Assembly (NCBI RefSeq): GCF_000691145.1
Contig: NZ_ASJC01000003.1
Coordinates: 62,001 to 126,000 of the forward strand
Source: Bacillus altitudinis 41KF2b
GTDB lineage: Bacteria > Bacillota > Bacilli > Bacillales > Bacillaceae
Direction: 5' to 3'
DNA length: 64,000 nt
Part shown: one piece after another, positions 33,177 through 43,873 of the stretch
Layout: each line of letters begins with the position of its first letter
Position numbering within the stretch: the first letter of the stretch is position 1
Made by a program: the position numbers and the translations under genes
The notes under the pieces: generated by a model
What the model was told of the DNA's origin: nothing
The model's database searches: none
What the model saw: only the letters and a program-made list of their open reading frames with translations

Positions 33177-35819
33177 TTATGCTTTCAGCTCTTCAATACG
33201 CTTTTGAACAGCTTCGCGTTTTGCGACATAATCACGTTCTTTCGCACGCTCTTCTTCTACGACACTTTCAGGTGCTTTTTTCATAAAGCCTTCATTGCCA
33301 AGCTTTTTCTGAACTCGTTCCACTTCTTTTGTCAGTTTATCAAGCTCTTTTTGCAGACGGGCAATTTCTTCGTCTAAATTGATTAAACCTTCAAGCGGAA
33401 GAATGAGCTCTGCTCCAGAAATAACTGCTGTCATCGCTTTATCACTAGCAGGAACATCCGTGCCAATTTCAAGCACACTTGGATTCGTAAAGCGTTCAAT
33501 ATATGAACGGTTCTTCTCTAAACGTTCCTGTACATCAGATGTGGATGCTTTGATATATAGCTCAACTTGTTTGCTCATTGGTGTGTTGACTTCACTGCGA
33601 ATATTACGAACAGAACGAATCAGTTCAACAAGCAGCTTCATGTCAGCAGAAGCTTGTTCGTTGGAAAGCTCCGGCTTCACTTCAGGCCATGCCGCTACAG
33701 TAATGGACTCACCTTCATGAGGTAGATGCTGCCAGATTTCTTCTGTTAAGAACGGCATAAACGGATGTAGAAGTCTCATCGTTTGATCTAATACATACGC
33801 AAGGATCGAACGAGTCGTTTTCTTCGCCGCTTCATCTTCTCCATAAAGCGGAAGTTTCGCCATTTCAATGTACCAATCACAGAAATCATCCCAAATGAAG
33901 TTGTATAAATGTCTGCCCACTTCACCAAATTCATACTTATCAGCAAGCTGTGTGACACTTTCAATCGTTTCATTTAGTCGTGTTAAAATCCATTGATCAG
34001 CGACTGATTTTTCTCCTGTCAAATCAAGCTCATCGTACGTTAAACCATCCATATTCATTAAAGCAAAACGGGATGCGTTCCAAATTTTGTTCGCAAAGTT
34101 CCAAGTGGATTCAACCTTTTCAAAGCTAAAACGTAAATCTTGACCTGGAGAGCTTCCAGTCGCTAAGAAATATCTCAGTGAATCCGCACCGTATTTGTCG
34201 ATGACCTCCATTGGATCAATTCCGTTGCCAAGTGACTTACTCATTTTACGCCCTTGTTCATCGCGAATAAGACCGTGAATGAGGACATCTTTAAATGGTT
34301 TTTCTCCTGTGAATTCAAGACCTTGGAAGATCATGCGAGAGACCCAGAAGAAGATGATGTCATAGCCTGTAACAAGCAGGTTTGTTGGATAGTAGCGCTT
34401 GAAGTCTTCACTGTCTGCATCCGGCCAGCCCATTGTAGAGAAAGGCCAAAGCGCTGAACTAAACCATGTATCAAGCACATCGTTATCCTGTTCCCAGTTC
34501 TCTATATCTTCTGGCGCTTCCAGTCCCACGTATACTTCCTTCGTTTCTTTATGATACCAAGCCGGGATGCGGTGTCCCCACCATAGCTGACGAGAAATAC
34601 ACCAGTCACGGATATTTTCCATCCAGTGTAAATACGTCTTTTCAAATCGGTCTGGAACAAATTGAACTTGCTCATCACCTTTTTGCAGATTGATGGCTTC
34701 ATCTGCGAGCGGCTGCATTTTCACAAACCATTGTGTTGATAAATATGGCTCCACTACAGCGCCACTGCGCTCACTGTGACCAACTGAATGCATGTGGTCC
34801 TCAATTTTGAACAAAATGCCTTCTTCTTGAAGATCTTTCACAAGCTGTTTACGACATTCGAAGCGGTCCATTCCTTTGTATTGAAGTGCGTTTCCATTCA
34901 TTGTGCCATCTTCATTCATCACAAGAATGCGCTCTAGGTTATGACGGTTTCCAAGCTCGAAGTCATTCGGGTCATGAGCCGGCGTAATTTTTACAGCTCC
35001 TGATCCAAATTCCATATCGACATAGTCATCCCCGACGATTGGAATCTCTCGGCCTGTAATTGGTAAAACAACTGTTTTCCCAATCAAATGCTGATAGCGT
35101 TCATCTTCAGGATGTACAGCGACTGCTGTATCTCCCAGCATCGTTTCAGGTCTTGTTGTCGCAATTTCAATCGAACCTGATCCATCTGCAAGCGGATATC
35201 TCAAGTGATAAAACGCACCTTGCACATCCTTGTAGATGACTTCAATATCAGAAAGGGCCGTTTTTGTTGCTGGGTCCCAGTTAATGATGTATTCTCCGCG
35301 ATAGATCAATCCTTTTTCATACAATTGAACAAACACTTGGCGGACCGCTTTATTCAAGCCTTCATCTAATGTGAAACGCTCACGCGAATAGTCTAGACCT
35401 AGACCCATTTTCGCCCACTGGCTGCGAATAAAATCGGCATACTCTTCTTTCCATTTCCACGTTTCTTCTACAAATTTTTCACGTCCGAGATCATAGCGGC
35501 TCACACCTTCTTCGCGAAGCTTCGCCTCTACCTTGGCTTGTGTTGCAATACCCGCATGATCCATTCCTGGCAGCCATAAAACATCATAGCCCTGCATCCG
35601 TTTCATACGAGTCACGATGTCTTGAAGAGTTGAATCCCAAGCATGCCCTAAGTGTAATTTTCCTGTCACGTTTGGTGGAGGAATGACGACTGTATATGGA
35701 TCTTTCGTTTTGTCATTTTGTGCTTCGAAGAATTTCCCTTCAAGCCAGTACGTATAGCGGTCTTTTTCAATCGCATTTGGATCGTACTTTGTTGGCATTT
35801 CTTGATTATTTGTTTCCAT
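33177..35819 (-). CDS. valS: Valyl-tRNA synthetase
   Basis: 880 residues from the ATG at 35819 ([14 protein letters not shown]); sequence upstream belongs to the T-box leader. Class I features: [15 protein letters not shown] (HIGH), the editing domain with [33 protein letters not shown] (KMSKS) and a C-terminal coiled coil ([26 protein letters not shown]). Attaches valine to tRNA-Val. Controlled by the T-box. Confidence 0.98.
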   Translation of the reverse strand: METNNQEMPTKYDPNAIEKDRYTYWLEGKFFEAQNDKTKDPYTVVIPPPNVTGKLHLGHAWDSTLQDIVTRMKRMQGYDVLWLPGMDHAGIATQAKVEAKLREEGVSRYDLGREKFVEETWKWKEEYADFIRSQWAKMGLGLDYSRERFTLDEGLNKAVRQVFVQLYEKGLIYRGEYIINWDPATKTALSDIEVIYKDVQGAFYHLRYPLADGSGSIEIATTRPETMLGDTAVAVHPEDERYQHLIGKTVVLPITGREIPIVGDDYVDMEFGSGAVKITPAHDPNDFELGNRHNLERILVMNEDGTMNGNALQYKGMDRFECRKQLVKDLQEEGILFKIEDHMHSVGHSERSGAVVEPYLSTQWFVKMQPLADEAINLQKGDEQVQFVPDRFEKTYLHWMENIRDWCISRQLWWGHRIPAWYHKETKEVYVGLEAPEDIENWEQDNDVLDTWFSSALWPFSTMGWPDADSEDFKRYYPTNLLVTGYDIIFFWVSRMIFQGLEFTGEKPFKDVLIHGLIRDEQGRKMSKSLGNGIDPMEVIDKYGADSLRYFLATGSSPGQDLRFSFEKVESTWNFANKIWNASRFALMNMDGLTYDELDLTGEKSVADQWILTRLNETIESVTQLADKYEFGEVGRHLYNFIWDDFCDWYIEMAKLPLYGEDEAAKKTTRSILAYVLDQTMRLLHPFMPFLTEEIWQHLPHEGESITVAAWPEVKPELSNEQASADMKLLVELIRSVRNIRSEVNTPMSKQVELYIKASTSDVQERLEKNRSYIERFTNPSVLEIGTDVPASDKAMTAVISGAELILPLEGLINLDEEIARLQKELDKLTKEVERVQKKLGNEGFMKKAPESVVEEERAKERDYVAKREAVQKRIEELKA

Positions 35820-35856
35820 TTGTGTTACCTCCACATTTTTTCGGCTGATGAAACAT

Positions 35857-35899
35857 AAAAAAAGCCTTCTCATCCTTATAAAAGGACGAAAAAGCTTTT
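35857..35899 (-). terminator. T-box terminator of valS
   Basis: On the minus strand a long stem begins AAAAAGCTTTTTCGTCC, closes with GGATGAGAAGGCTTTTTTT, and sits directly after the T-box sequence. Confidence 0.85.
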
Positions 35900-36150
35900 T
35901 CGCGGTACCACCTTTTTTCACGAAACACTTAGACGTGTCCCGTACTCTCTAAAGGATAACGGGGATCTCCCGAATTTCTCTACTACATGTTTCAAGAAAT
36001 TAAGCTCACAGGCGACCTTCCAAACAAGTGCATCCTAGAAAACCTTTCAGCTATTGGTTTCCCTCTCTTTAGGGTCTTGCTCGTACTCTTCCTGATCCAC
36101 GCTTACGATATATCACGTTCATCAGCTTATACTCATCTTTTATTAATATT
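35900..36150 (-). promoter_or_regulatory. T-box riboswitch (valine) upstream of valS
   Basis: The T-box consensus AAGGTGGTACCGCG is present on the minus strand (35901-35914). Upstream are a stem I region with AGAGAGG and GAGTAC elements, and a candidate valine specifier GTC at 36014-36016 in AAGGTCGCC. This fills most of the 458 bases between valS and the next gene. Uncharged tRNA-Val is expected to stabilise the antiterminator. The specifier assignment is tentative. Confidence 0.9.
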
Positions 36151-36277
36151 ACTAAATGCCTTTTGTTTTCGTCAATCATCTTTTCCGCTTTTCTTCTTCT
36201 TTATACAAATTGGGCAGGCACCCTTTGCCTCTTTGCCCATATGATAATAACAAAATAAAGAAGGAGGGCGTTTTATT

Positions 36278-36466
36278 TTGAAAAAGATCAATCCTTACAC
36301 ACTCCCCCCATGGCTTAGACAAATTCGGGCAGTTGCCTCCCAAGTCGTTCTCCCGATTGCCATATTTCAAGGCTTTCGCACGATCATTTTTCCTACAACA
36401 TTTGACGTCCTCATCTTAGGAATTCTTATATTTCTCGCCTGTGCCTTTCACCTTGATTGGTTTTAA
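36278..36466 (+). CDS. Small membrane protein, unknown function
   Basis: 62 residues starting at a TTG (36278) with AAGGAGGGCG eight bases before. A basic, proline-containing N-terminus (KKINPYTLPPWLRQI) leads to one or two hydrophobic segments (VVLPIAIFQGFRTIIFP and VLILGILIFLACAFHLDWF). It lies on the plus strand between the valS T-box and ysxE. No family is firmly recognised; a membrane location is likely. A small gene is present at this place in B. subtilis too, as I recall. Confidence 0.65.
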   Translation: MKKINPYTLPPWLRQIRAVASQVVLPIAIFQGFRTIIFPTTFDVLILGILIFLACAFHLDWF

Positions 36467-36531
36467 GAGAGCTGAAAGCTGCAGGCTCACTCTTATGTAT
36501 CGATTACCCCATGTTAGACATTTGACAGCAA

Positions 36532-36561
36532 ACAACCTCGTCACTCTTCTGATGACGAGGC
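36532..36561 (-). terminator. Terminator at the end of ysxE
   Basis: On the minus strand CCTCGTCAT and GTGACGAGG pair and are followed by TTGTTTG; the stem overlaps the last ysxE codons. Confidence 0.65.
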
Positions 36562-37572
36562 ATTTTGTTCTTCTTCAAGGCGTCTAGCCTGCTCAATTTC
36601 GTGTATTTTCATGACGGTCGGCTCAGAATTTTTCATTTGCCAATACGCCCTTAACAGCTCCTGACAACTTTCCATCTCATCCTGTCCGCCTGCTTCATAG
36701 GCTTTCACCGTATCAAACAAACCCTGCGGATAAGCGAGGTAGCTCAAGAACAAATGAATCTCTTCCTCACGAAGTTTATTTCCCTTTTGATACGTATAAA
36801 ACAAAGATGTGCATTCAGGACAAGGAGTAGGGTAGGTTTTGAATGTGCGATAGTAAAAGGTCAAAAGGTCATATATGGGGGTAGCCTTTTTGGACCGCTC
36901 AAAATTGGTGAAATGTCCTGTACCTACATCATTGTACAAAAAGTGATGGATTGACAATTGCCCATGGTTTAACACAATACGTGTCGCCTCTTGGTCTTTC
37001 ATTTCCTCATGCCAATCCTCTAAACGTTCAAGTGCAAATTCACTTGCAGACATCGCTTCTGAAAAGTACATAGCAGCAGCCAGCTCAAATGGCGACATAT
37101 ACCATGTTTGTTCTGCCCGCTCGATAAATCGTTCATACATGTCTTTCTCTGTTTCCCATTTGCTTTTCATTTGGGTGTAGTGAGCCTCTATTTCCTGCTC
37201 TGTAATGTCCATCATGACTTCTGTTCGTTTATGAAGTCTTGCAATCTCTTGAAATAAATATTCATGTTTATCGTCCTGCTCTTCTCTCTTTTCATTCGTC
37301 AGCCATGGCATAAGGTAATACGTGTACTGGCTTTCTCGTTGATTTGAGAAAAAGGAACCGCTCTTCGTGCGATAAATCGGCACAAAGGAGCGATAGCCTT
37401 TTGATTCTAGTTCAAGCATTTGCTCTGTAAATTGCATGTGTCGATGGGGTTTTACTCGCTTTAGTGCAAATACGCCCTGCTTTGTATACACTCTAACGAC
37501 TGCTGGACTGACAGGTTCGATATATTCAGCCTCAAGCCCATATTCGTATAGGACAGATTGGATTTCATCCAC
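36541..37572 (-). CDS. ysxE: Spore coat protein YsxE (CotS-like kinase fold)
   Basis: 343 residues with an aminoglycoside-phosphotransferase-like fold: VYTKQGVFALKRV, YYLMPWL, LNHGQLSIHHFLYND (degenerate catalytic loop, HGxxxxHH instead of HGDLHxxN) and GHFTNFERSKKATPIYDLLTFYYR. YsxE belongs with CotS/CotI/YutH and is a coat protein that depends on SpoVID. It follows spoVID by 37 bases, consistent with one mother-cell operon. Enzymatic activity is doubtful given the motif changes. Confidence 0.9.
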   Translation of the reverse strand: MDEIQSVLYEYGLEAEYIEPVSPAVVRVYTKQGVFALKRVKPHRHMQFTEQMLELESKGYRSFVPIYRTKSGSFFSNQRESQYTYYLMPWLTNEKREEQDDKHEYLFQEIARLHKRTEVMMDITEQEIEAHYTQMKSKWETEKDMYERFIERAEQTWYMSPFELAAAMYFSEAMSASEFALERLEDWHEEMKDQEATRIVLNHGQLSIHHFLYNDVGTGHFTNFERSKKATPIYDLLTFYYRTFKTYPTPCPECTSLFYTYQKGNKLREEEIHLFLSYLAYPQGLFDTVKAYEAGGQDEMESCQELLRAYWQMKNSEPTVMKIHEIEQARRLEEEQNASSSEE

Positions 37573-37609
37573 GTTCTCTCACCACATTTTCTCGGTCCAT
37601 CATCTCATA

Positions 37610-38854
37610 CTATGCATTGCTTTTTTGATATTCAGGAATATAAAGAATCTGCCCTTCTTCAAGCTCTGCATCCACCGACAATGAATTCGTTCGAAGGAGC
37701 TGCTGCACATTCAACTGATATCGCTCACAAATACGATCGACCGTATCTTCTTGCTGAACTATACATATTTTCATGCGAGAAAAATCTTCCTCCTCCTGCT
37801 TAGCGAACAGCTTCGTTAAATAAAGAGAATTCTCACTGCCAGACGCTTCTCTCTGGTCATGTTCAAACTCCTCAGCTTCTTGAGCTGATTCATACACCTT
37901 TGGTGCTTCACGTTCATATAATCGTTCGAACTGATAGCTGTCATCCCGCTCTTCCTGCGTCTGTTCCATCTGATAAGCAGGTGATTCAAAGGCTGGATAA
38001 GCTGGCGGCTCTTCTTCTTCCTTGCTCTCTGCTTCAGGGTCTTTCCTCACTTCCACCTCAAAGAACGTATCATCCCGCTCCTCTTCTTCTAACAGCTTAG
38101 GCGGGTCAAAGAATGGCGGCTCTTGAACTTGAGTTTCTGGGAAGGAACGATACCCAAGCGCCACGGCTTCTTCTTCCTCATATTCCTCCTCTTCTTCTGC
38201 TTCTTCCACCATCACCGTCTCGATGTCTATTTCATCCTCTTCTTGTTCAGTTCGCGCTTCATGTTGCAAAACGGCCTGCTGTTCTGCATTTTCTTCACGC
38301 TCTTCACGTGGCAGCATTTCTTGCTCTTCATATTCAGACTGCGCCTGATATTCATAAGTGACATCGCCATATTCCTCTTCAGCACGATGGACAAATTCAT
38401 ATGGCTCTTCTACAAGCGGTTCAGGCGTTCCTTCATCTAACAGACCTTCAATGGCCAAATCAGCCTGAATCGTGAGCAAACGGCTTTCTGTCAGCTGGTA
38501 ATCAAATGCATCAATAAACACAAATACATCATTTAAATGACTAATTTTGTTCTTGGGGATCGTGATATCCACCGGAAATTGATGCAGCAGCTCAGCCGTT
38601 CCGTCCTCTCTTACCTTCACCTCATCAGCCTGCCTGTATGATGCATAGGAACTGGATTCACCCATTAGCTCCTCTTGATTTATGTTGTATTCTCCTGTTA
38701 GCTCGAGTGAACCTCTAATGGAAACATAATCATTCACTTCTTGAACGAGAATGTCAGGATCGAGAGAAATTGACAGCAGCTCACTGACTTCCTGTCCGTT
38801 TTTGAAATAAATGGACTCTTCTACCGAAAACTGTAATCGATTGTTTTGAGACAA
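37610..38854 (-). CDS. spoVID: Stage VI sporulation protein D (SpoVID)
   Basis: 414 residues, shorter than the 575 of B. subtilis. The N-terminal domain (LQFSVEESIYFKNGQEVSELLSISLDPDI) is conserved; the middle (about 170-340) is a long Glu-rich, low-complexity region, and the C-terminal LysM (CIVQQEDTVDRICERYQLNVQQLL...EEGQILYIPEYQ) is intact. SpoVID is the coat morphogen that encases the spore with SpoIVA and SafA. Start is a TTG at 38854 after AAAGGAGG. The difference in length lies in the acidic region. Confidence 0.93.
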   Translation of the reverse strand: MSQNNRLQFSVEESIYFKNGQEVSELLSISLDPDILVQEVNDYVSIRGSLELTGEYNINQEELMGESSSYASYRQADEVKVREDGTAELLHQFPVDITIPKNKISHLNDVFVFIDAFDYQLTESRLLTIQADLAIEGLLDEGTPEPLVEEPYEFVHRAEEEYGDVTYEYQAQSEYEEQEMLPREEREENAEQQAVLQHEARTEQEEDEIDIETVMVEEAEEEEEYEEEEAVALGYRSFPETQVQEPPFFDPPKLLEEEERDDTFFEVEVRKDPEAESKEEEEPPAYPAFESPAYQMEQTQEERDDSYQFERLYEREAPKVYESAQEAEEFEHDQREASGSENSLYLTKLFAKQEEEDFSRMKICIVQQEDTVDRICERYQLNVQQLLRTNSLSVDAELEEGQILYIPEYQKSNA

Positions 38855-38909
38855 GTCGGTGTCCTCCTTTCATCTAATCCTTCAAAATAAAATTAGATGT
38901 CAATACAGG

Positions 38910-38936
38910 TGTATGAAGGAGGCAGTGAAAATATGA
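38910..38936 (-). promoter_or_regulatory. Sigma-E promoter of spoVID-ysxE
   Basis: On the minus strand TCATATT, 14 bases and CATACAcc match the sigma-E consensus closely. The start codon is about 55 bases downstream. spoVID is a sigma-E gene in B. subtilis. Confidence 0.75.
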
Positions 38937-38950
38937 TTGGTTTTATGCAA

Positions 38951-38984
38951 AGCAAAAAGCCGATATGTCTCCATATCGGCTTTT
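38951..38984 (-). terminator. Terminator after hemL
   Basis: On the minus strand AAAGCCGATATG and CATATCGGCTTT pair around GAGA, followed by TTGC. Confidence 0.8.
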
Positions 38985-38986
38985 GG

Positions 38987-40279
38987 TTACTGAGCTAATT
39001 TTTGAAATACCTTTTCAACTGTCTCAATTGTATACTCGATGTCTTCATCCGTATGAGCAGTTGATAGGAACAGCCCTTCGAATTGTGAAGGTGGAAGGAA
39101 GATGCCGTGATCAGCCATTTCCTTGTAGAATTCAGCGAATAAAGCAAGGTCAGCTGTTTTCGCTGTATCGTAATTGACGACTTGTTCGTTTGTAAAGAAG
39201 AATCCAATCATGGAACCTGCACGGTTAAATGTTAATGGAATCCCATGTGCTTTCGCCGCTTTTGAAATACCTTCTTCCAAACGATCTCCTTTGCGTCTAA
39301 ACTCTTCATAAGACTCAGGTGTCAGCTGTTTTAATGTTTCAAGACCTGCTGTCATCGCAAGCGGGTTACCGGATAACGTTCCTGCTTGATAAATCGGGCC
39401 GCTTGGCGCAATTTGTCTCATAATGTCCGCTCTACCGCCATAAGCACCAACTGGCAGGCCGCCTCCGATGACTTTACCAAGACATGTCAGATCAGGCGTA
39501 ATGCCAAAATAGCCTTGGGCACAATGATAATCCACACGGAAGCCTGTCATGACCTCATCAAAAATGAGTAAAGAGCCATATTGCTCGGTGATGTCTCTCA
39601 ATCCTTGCAAGAAACCTTCTTGCGGAGGGACAACCCCCATATTTCCTGCAACTGGTTCTACAATGACACCTGCAATGTCGTCTCCAAATTCTTCAAAAGC
39701 GACTTTGATGCTTTCTAAATCATTGTATGGAACGGTGATCGTATTGCTTGCTGTACCTTCAGGGACACCAGGGCTATCCGGAAGTCCAAGCGTTGCCACA
39801 CCCGAACCAGCTTTAATAAGCAAAGAATCACCGTGGCCATGATAACAGCCTTCAAATTTCACAATTTTGTTTCTGCCTGTAAAACCACGTGCTAGACGAA
39901 GCGCACTCATCGTCGCCTCTGTTCCAGAGCTGACCATACGAATGACCTCAATAGAAGGAACTCGTTCTGATACAAGCTTAGCTAATTCATTTTCAACTAA
40001 AGTAGAAGCACCGAAGCTTGTACCATGTTCAGCTACTCGCTGAATGCTTTCAACCACACGGTCATTCGTATGCCCTAAAATAAGCGGTCCCCACGATAAG
40101 ACATAATCAATATATTCATTTCCGTCAATATCGTATATTTTTGCGCCTTTTCCTCGTTCCATAAAAATCGGGTCTGTATTGACTGATTTAAATGCGCGCA
40201 CAGGGCTGTTCACACCACCCGGCATTAACTGCTGCGCTTCTTTAAATGCTTGCTTTGACTTTTCATAGCTACGTCCCAT
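38987..40279 (-). CDS. hemL: Glutamate-1-semialdehyde 2,1-aminomutase
   Basis: 430 residues. PLP enzyme forming 5-aminolevulinate. Signatures: [62 protein letters not shown] and the PLP lysine in [19 protein letters not shown]. Last gene of hemAXCDBL, as in B. subtilis. Confidence 0.97.
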   Translation of the reverse strand: MGRSYEKSKQAFKEAQQLMPGGVNSPVRAFKSVNTDPIFMERGKGAKIYDIDGNEYIDYVLSWGPLILGHTNDRVVESIQRVAEHGTSFGASTLVENELAKLVSERVPSIEVIRMVSSGTEATMSALRLARGFTGRNKIVKFEGCYHGHGDSLLIKAGSGVATLGLPDSPGVPEGTASNTITVPYNDLESIKVAFEEFGDDIAGVIVEPVAGNMGVVPPQEGFLQGLRDITEQYGSLLIFDEVMTGFRVDYHCAQGYFGITPDLTCLGKVIGGGLPVGAYGGRADIMRQIAPSGPIYQAGTLSGNPLAMTAGLETLKQLTPESYEEFRRKGDRLEEGISKAAKAHGIPLTFNRAGSMIGFFFTNEQVVNYDTAKTADLALFAEFYKEMADHGIFLPPSQFEGLFLSTAHTDEDIEYTIETVEKVFQKLAQ

Positions 40280-40306
40280 TTCAACGTCCTCCTGTCTATC
40301 CGTTCT

Positions 40307-41278
40307 TTATTCTGAGAGCCATTTTGCTGCATCTTTTGCATGATACGTAATGATTAATTCTGCGCCTGCACGTTTCATGCTAGTCAGCATTTCAAGAACA
40401 AGCTCTTTTTCAGAAATCCACCCATTTTGAGCTGCTGCTTTCACCATTGCATACTCTCCGCTCACATTGTACGCAACAACAGGAAGTGTAAATTCATTTT
40501 TCACATCACGCATGATATCTAAGTATGAAAGTGACGGCTTCACGATCAGGAAGTCAGCGCCTTCTTCTACATCAGACTGCGCTTCTCTCAGTGCTTCTAA
40601 GCGGTTTGCAGGGTCCATTTGATACGTTTTACGATCTCCAAACTGCGGTGTGCTATGCGCCGCATCACGAAACGGACCGTAAAAAGCACTTGCATATTTC
40701 ACAGCATATGACATGACAGGCACATGAACAAAGCCGGCCTCATCAAGCGCCTCACGAATTGCGATAACAAAGCCATCCATCATGTTTGATGGAGCAATGA
40801 TATCTGCACCTGCACGAGCCTGACTGACAGCGGTTTTCGCTAAGAGCTGAAGAGATTCATCATTTAAAATTTCTCCATCTTCAACGATTCCGCAATGTCC
40901 GTGATCTGTATATTGGCATAAGCAAGTATCAGCAATGACCACAAGCTCAGGGAAATGCTTTTTGATTTCAAGCGTTGCTCTTTGAACAATCCCATGATCG
41001 TGATAAGCTTCACTGCCTACATGGTCTTTATGGTCTGGTACCCCAAAAACAATGATAGATTTAATCCCAAGGTCAACAAGCTCTTGGACTTCTTCTTTCA
41101 CAAGATCAACTGAAATGTGATAGACACCCGGCATTGAAGGGACTTCTTTCCGGACATTCTCTCCCTCTACAAAAAAGATCGGATAAATGAAATCAGAGGG
41201 TCTTAAAAATGTTTCTCTCACCAATTCTCTCATTCCTGCGCTTGTACGCAATCTGCGGTGTCTGTTAAATTTCATCAT
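40307..41278 (-). CDS. hemB: Porphobilinogen synthase
   Basis: 323 residues. It joins two 5-aminolevulinates. Signatures: [33 protein letters not shown] (Zn-binding cysteines) and the Schiff-base lysine in [14 protein letters not shown]. The ATGATG start overlaps the hemD stop. Confidence 0.97.
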   Translation of the reverse strand: MMKFNRHRRLRTSAGMRELVRETFLRPSDFIYPIFFVEGENVRKEVPSMPGVYHISVDLVKEEVQELVDLGIKSIIVFGVPDHKDHVGSEAYHDHGIVQRATLEIKKHFPELVVIADTCLCQYTDHGHCGIVEDGEILNDESLQLLAKTAVSQARAGADIIAPSNMMDGFVIAIREALDEAGFVHVPVMSYAVKYASAFYGPFRDAAHSTPQFGDRKTYQMDPANRLEALREAQSDVEEGADFLIVKPSLSYLDIMRDVKNEFTLPVVAYNVSGEYAMVKAAAQNGWISEKELVLEMLTSMKRAGAELIITYHAKDAAKWLSE

Positions 41279-42066
41279 TGGTTCAACTTCCTTTCAGATA
41301 AACGGCACATCAAATCAAGCATCCCGTCTATCGTATAAGTATCTGGGGTTTCAGAAGAAATCCCGTATTGAAGCAGTGCCTCTTGTGTAAGAGGACCGAT
41401 GCTCACAAAACATGTGTCTGATGCAGCTAATCTATCGATATCAGCCTCCATGGCGTGCATAAAAGAATGAACAGTGGAGGAGCTTGTAAATGTAATAAAA
41501 TCAAATGATTGCTCCATCATTGCCGACTTGAGTGCGATAATTCCGTCCTCATCCTTCACTGTTTCATATATAATCCACTCTTTTACATCAATGCCAAGCG
41601 GAACGAGGGTATTCTTCACCACATCTCGTGACAGGTGGCCTTTTGCTACAAAGACACATTCTTCTGGGTTTACATGTTCAATTAAAGCATCTGCCAGTTC
41701 TTCTGCTATAAATCGCTCTGGAACCACATCCACTTTTAGGCCGTGCTGCATCAGATAGGCAGATGTTTTTTCACCTACAGCCGCCACTTTCAAGTGGGAT
41801 AAGCTTTGATGTAATTGATGCTTCTCTATATAACTAAGAAAAAAAGACGCACCATTTACACTCGTAAACACAAGCCAATGGCTTGCTTCTAAGTCTTCTA
41901 AAAATGCCTTCGCTTTTTCTTTTGTCAGCGTTGGTTCAAACCTGATAAGAGAGGTTAAAACAGCATGGCCGTTCAGCGCTTCAATTTTCTGCTGAAACGC
42001 ACCCGCTTGACGTTCATTTCGAGTGACAAGCACCGTCTGTCCGTAAAGCGATTTGGCTATCGTCAT
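41275..42066 (-). CDS. hemD: Uroporphyrinogen-III synthase
   Basis: 263 residues with the low-conservation bilobal fold of the family; [48 protein letters not shown] and [16 protein letters not shown] are recognisable. Position between hemC and hemB confirms the call. Start overlaps hemC by four bases (ATGA). Confidence 0.94.
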   Translation of the reverse strand: MTIAKSLYGQTVLVTRNERQAGAFQQKIEALNGHAVLTSLIRFEPTLTKEKAKAFLEDLEASHWLVFTSVNGASFFLSYIEKHQLHQSLSHLKVAAVGEKTSAYLMQHGLKVDVVPERFIAEELADALIEHVNPEECVFVAKGHLSRDVVKNTLVPLGIDVKEWIIYETVKDEDGIIALKSAMMEQSFDFITFTSSSTVHSFMHAMEADIDRLAASDTCFVSIGPLTQEALLQYGISSETPDTYTIDGMLDLMCRLSERKLNQ

Positions 42067-42998
42067 TGGGAGGACAGATCCTTTTTCACCTTGTCGATCA
42101 AATCCTTTGCTCCCTTATCCGCCATTTGCTTCGCACATGCTGTTCCGATTGCCTCAGGGTCAGTACCTGTTACGGTTTCTCGAATAATCGTATGCCCATC
42201 CGCAGATGCCACAAGACCTGTCAATTCAATTTCATCACGCTCATTCATCGTTGCATAACCAGCGATCGGCACTTGACAGCTTCCATCCATTTGCTTAAGG
42301 AAGGCTCTTTCAGCAAGGACCGTTTTCTTTGTATACTCATTTGTGAATTGAGCTAACAGCTGCAATAGCTCTTCGTCATCTCCCCGGCATTCTATCGACA
42401 ATGCGCCCTGCCCCACAGCAGGAAGGCAAGTATCAGGAGCTAAAAATTCCGACACGACTTCTTGACTCCAGCCCATTCTAGACAATCCGGCAGCCGCTAG
42501 AATAATCGCATCATATTCTTCATTTTTCAGTTTTTCGAGTCTCGTATCAATGTTTCCACGGATCCATTTAATCTCAAGATCTGGTCTCTCCTGAAGAAGC
42601 TGTGCACTGCGCCGTAAGCTGCTCGTTCCCACAACCGCTCCCTTTGGTAGTTCATGAAGACGGAGATGATCCTTTGAAATCAATGCATCCCTCACATCTT
42701 CACGCTCAGGAATACATCCGATGACTAAACCTTCCGGAAGAGAAGCCGGCATATCTTTCATGCTGTGTACTGCCATATCGATGTCATGGTTCAGCATTGC
42801 CTGTTCAATCTCTTTAACAAACAGACCTTTTCCGCCAACCTTTGATAAGGTCACATCTAAAATTTGATCACCCTTTGTCACAATCTCTTTAATTTCAAAA
42901 GAATAAGAAGGGTTTAGTTCAGACAACTTTTGAATGACCCATTTTGTTTGTGTAATCGCAAGTTTGCTTCGTCTAGAACCTACTTTAATTGTACGCAT
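42063..42998 (-). CDS. hemC: Hydroxymethylbilane synthase
   Basis: 311 residues. Signatures: [51 protein letters not shown] and the dipyrromethane cysteine in [12 protein letters not shown]. Polymerises four porphobilinogens. Confidence 0.97.
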   Translation of the reverse strand: MRTIKVGSRRSKLAITQTKWVIQKLSELNPSYSFEIKEIVTKGDQILDVTLSKVGGKGLFVKEIEQAMLNHDIDMAVHSMKDMPASLPEGLVIGCIPEREDVRDALISKDHLRLHELPKGAVVGTSSLRRSAQLLQERPDLEIKWIRGNIDTRLEKLKNEEYDAIILAAAGLSRMGWSQEVVSEFLAPDTCLPAVGQGALSIECRGDDEELLQLLAQFTNEYTKKTVLAERAFLKQMDGSCQVPIAGYATMNERDEIELTGLVASADGHTIIRETVTGTDPEAIGTACAKQMADKGAKDLIDKVKKDLSSQ

Positions 42999-43035
42999 TA
43001 CGTCTTCCTCCCGACAATGCCCTTAAGACTCATCA

Positions 43036-43866
43036 TTATTGAAACCAATGAAAGGTTGATAAGCTACCAAGCAGAAAATAATTGATCATCAGCACAAGAA
43101 ATGAAGCGACATTCCATCGCGCCACGATTTTGCCCTGCATATTTCTCACCAGTCTAATGTATAAGTAAAAGCCGTATAAAAACAGCATAATAAACGAACC
43201 GAGCACCTTTGCATCTGTCCAGTACAACGTATCATACGAGATATATGCCCATATAATGCCAAGAATTAAACTAAGCAAGAGCATCGGCACGCCAATAATA
43301 TTTAAGACATACGCCATGTGATCAAGCTTTGATAAATCTTCAATTCTCAAAAGCCATTTTCCCCATTTTTTCTTTTTCAGCAAACGATATTGAAATAGAT
43401 AGAGGAGTGAAAAAGCAAATGAAAGTGAAAAAGCGCCGTATGATAAAATGGCCATCGTAATATGAATGACGAGCAGCTCACTCGTCAGCTTTCCCGTCAG
43501 TTCGGCAGAATGAAGATCGGATGGTGTAAAGGTGTGAATCGCCATCATGGAAAAACCAATCACATTTGTAAAAAAGACAATAAATTCAACGCGTAATACT
43601 TTTGTCAAAACAAGTGACAATGTCACAAGCACCCACGTATAAAAATATAACCCCTCTGCTACATTCAACACAGGGAATCGGTCTGTTTCCATCATAATAT
43701 AAAACATGTAGACTGTTTGCAGCAGCCAGACAATAGAAAGCAACCAGAAAGCCATTTTTCCAGCCTTCCGGTTGTGTTGAAGAAAATCTATGAAATAGAA
43801 CAAGACACTGAGTGCATAGATCAAGGTCGTCGCTTCACCTAGTCTCGCTACAATGGATTCCATCAT
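43036..43866 (-). CDS. hemX: Membrane protein HemX (CcsA-like)
   Basis: 276 residues, eight predicted membrane helices; the C-terminal part (HITMAILSYGAFSLSFAFSLLYLFQYRLLKKKKWGKWLLRI in parts, DALYWTDAKV-like YDTLYWTDAKVLGSFIMLFLYG) resembles the cytochrome c assembly (CcsA/CcmC) family. In B. subtilis HemX lowers the amount of HemA. Lies eight bases after hemA. Confidence 0.92.
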   Translation of the reverse strand: MMESIVARLGEATTLIYALSVLFYFIDFLQHNRKAGKMAFWLLSIVWLLQTVYMFYIMMETDRFPVLNVAEGLYFYTWVLVTLSLVLTKVLRVEFIVFFTNVIGFSMMAIHTFTPSDLHSAELTGKLTSELLVIHITMAILSYGAFSLSFAFSLLYLFQYRLLKKKKWGKWLLRIEDLSKLDHMAYVLNIIGVPMLLLSLILGIIWAYISYDTLYWTDAKVLGSFIMLFLYGFYLYIRLVRNMQGKIVARWNVASFLVLMINYFLLGSLSTFHWFQ

Positions 43867-43873
43867 CGCCTAA

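Noticed and set aside
36150-36277. A second regulatory element between the valS T-box and the small membrane gene
   Set aside because: Beyond the T-box leader start and the ribosome binding site of the small gene I could see no further conserved structure.
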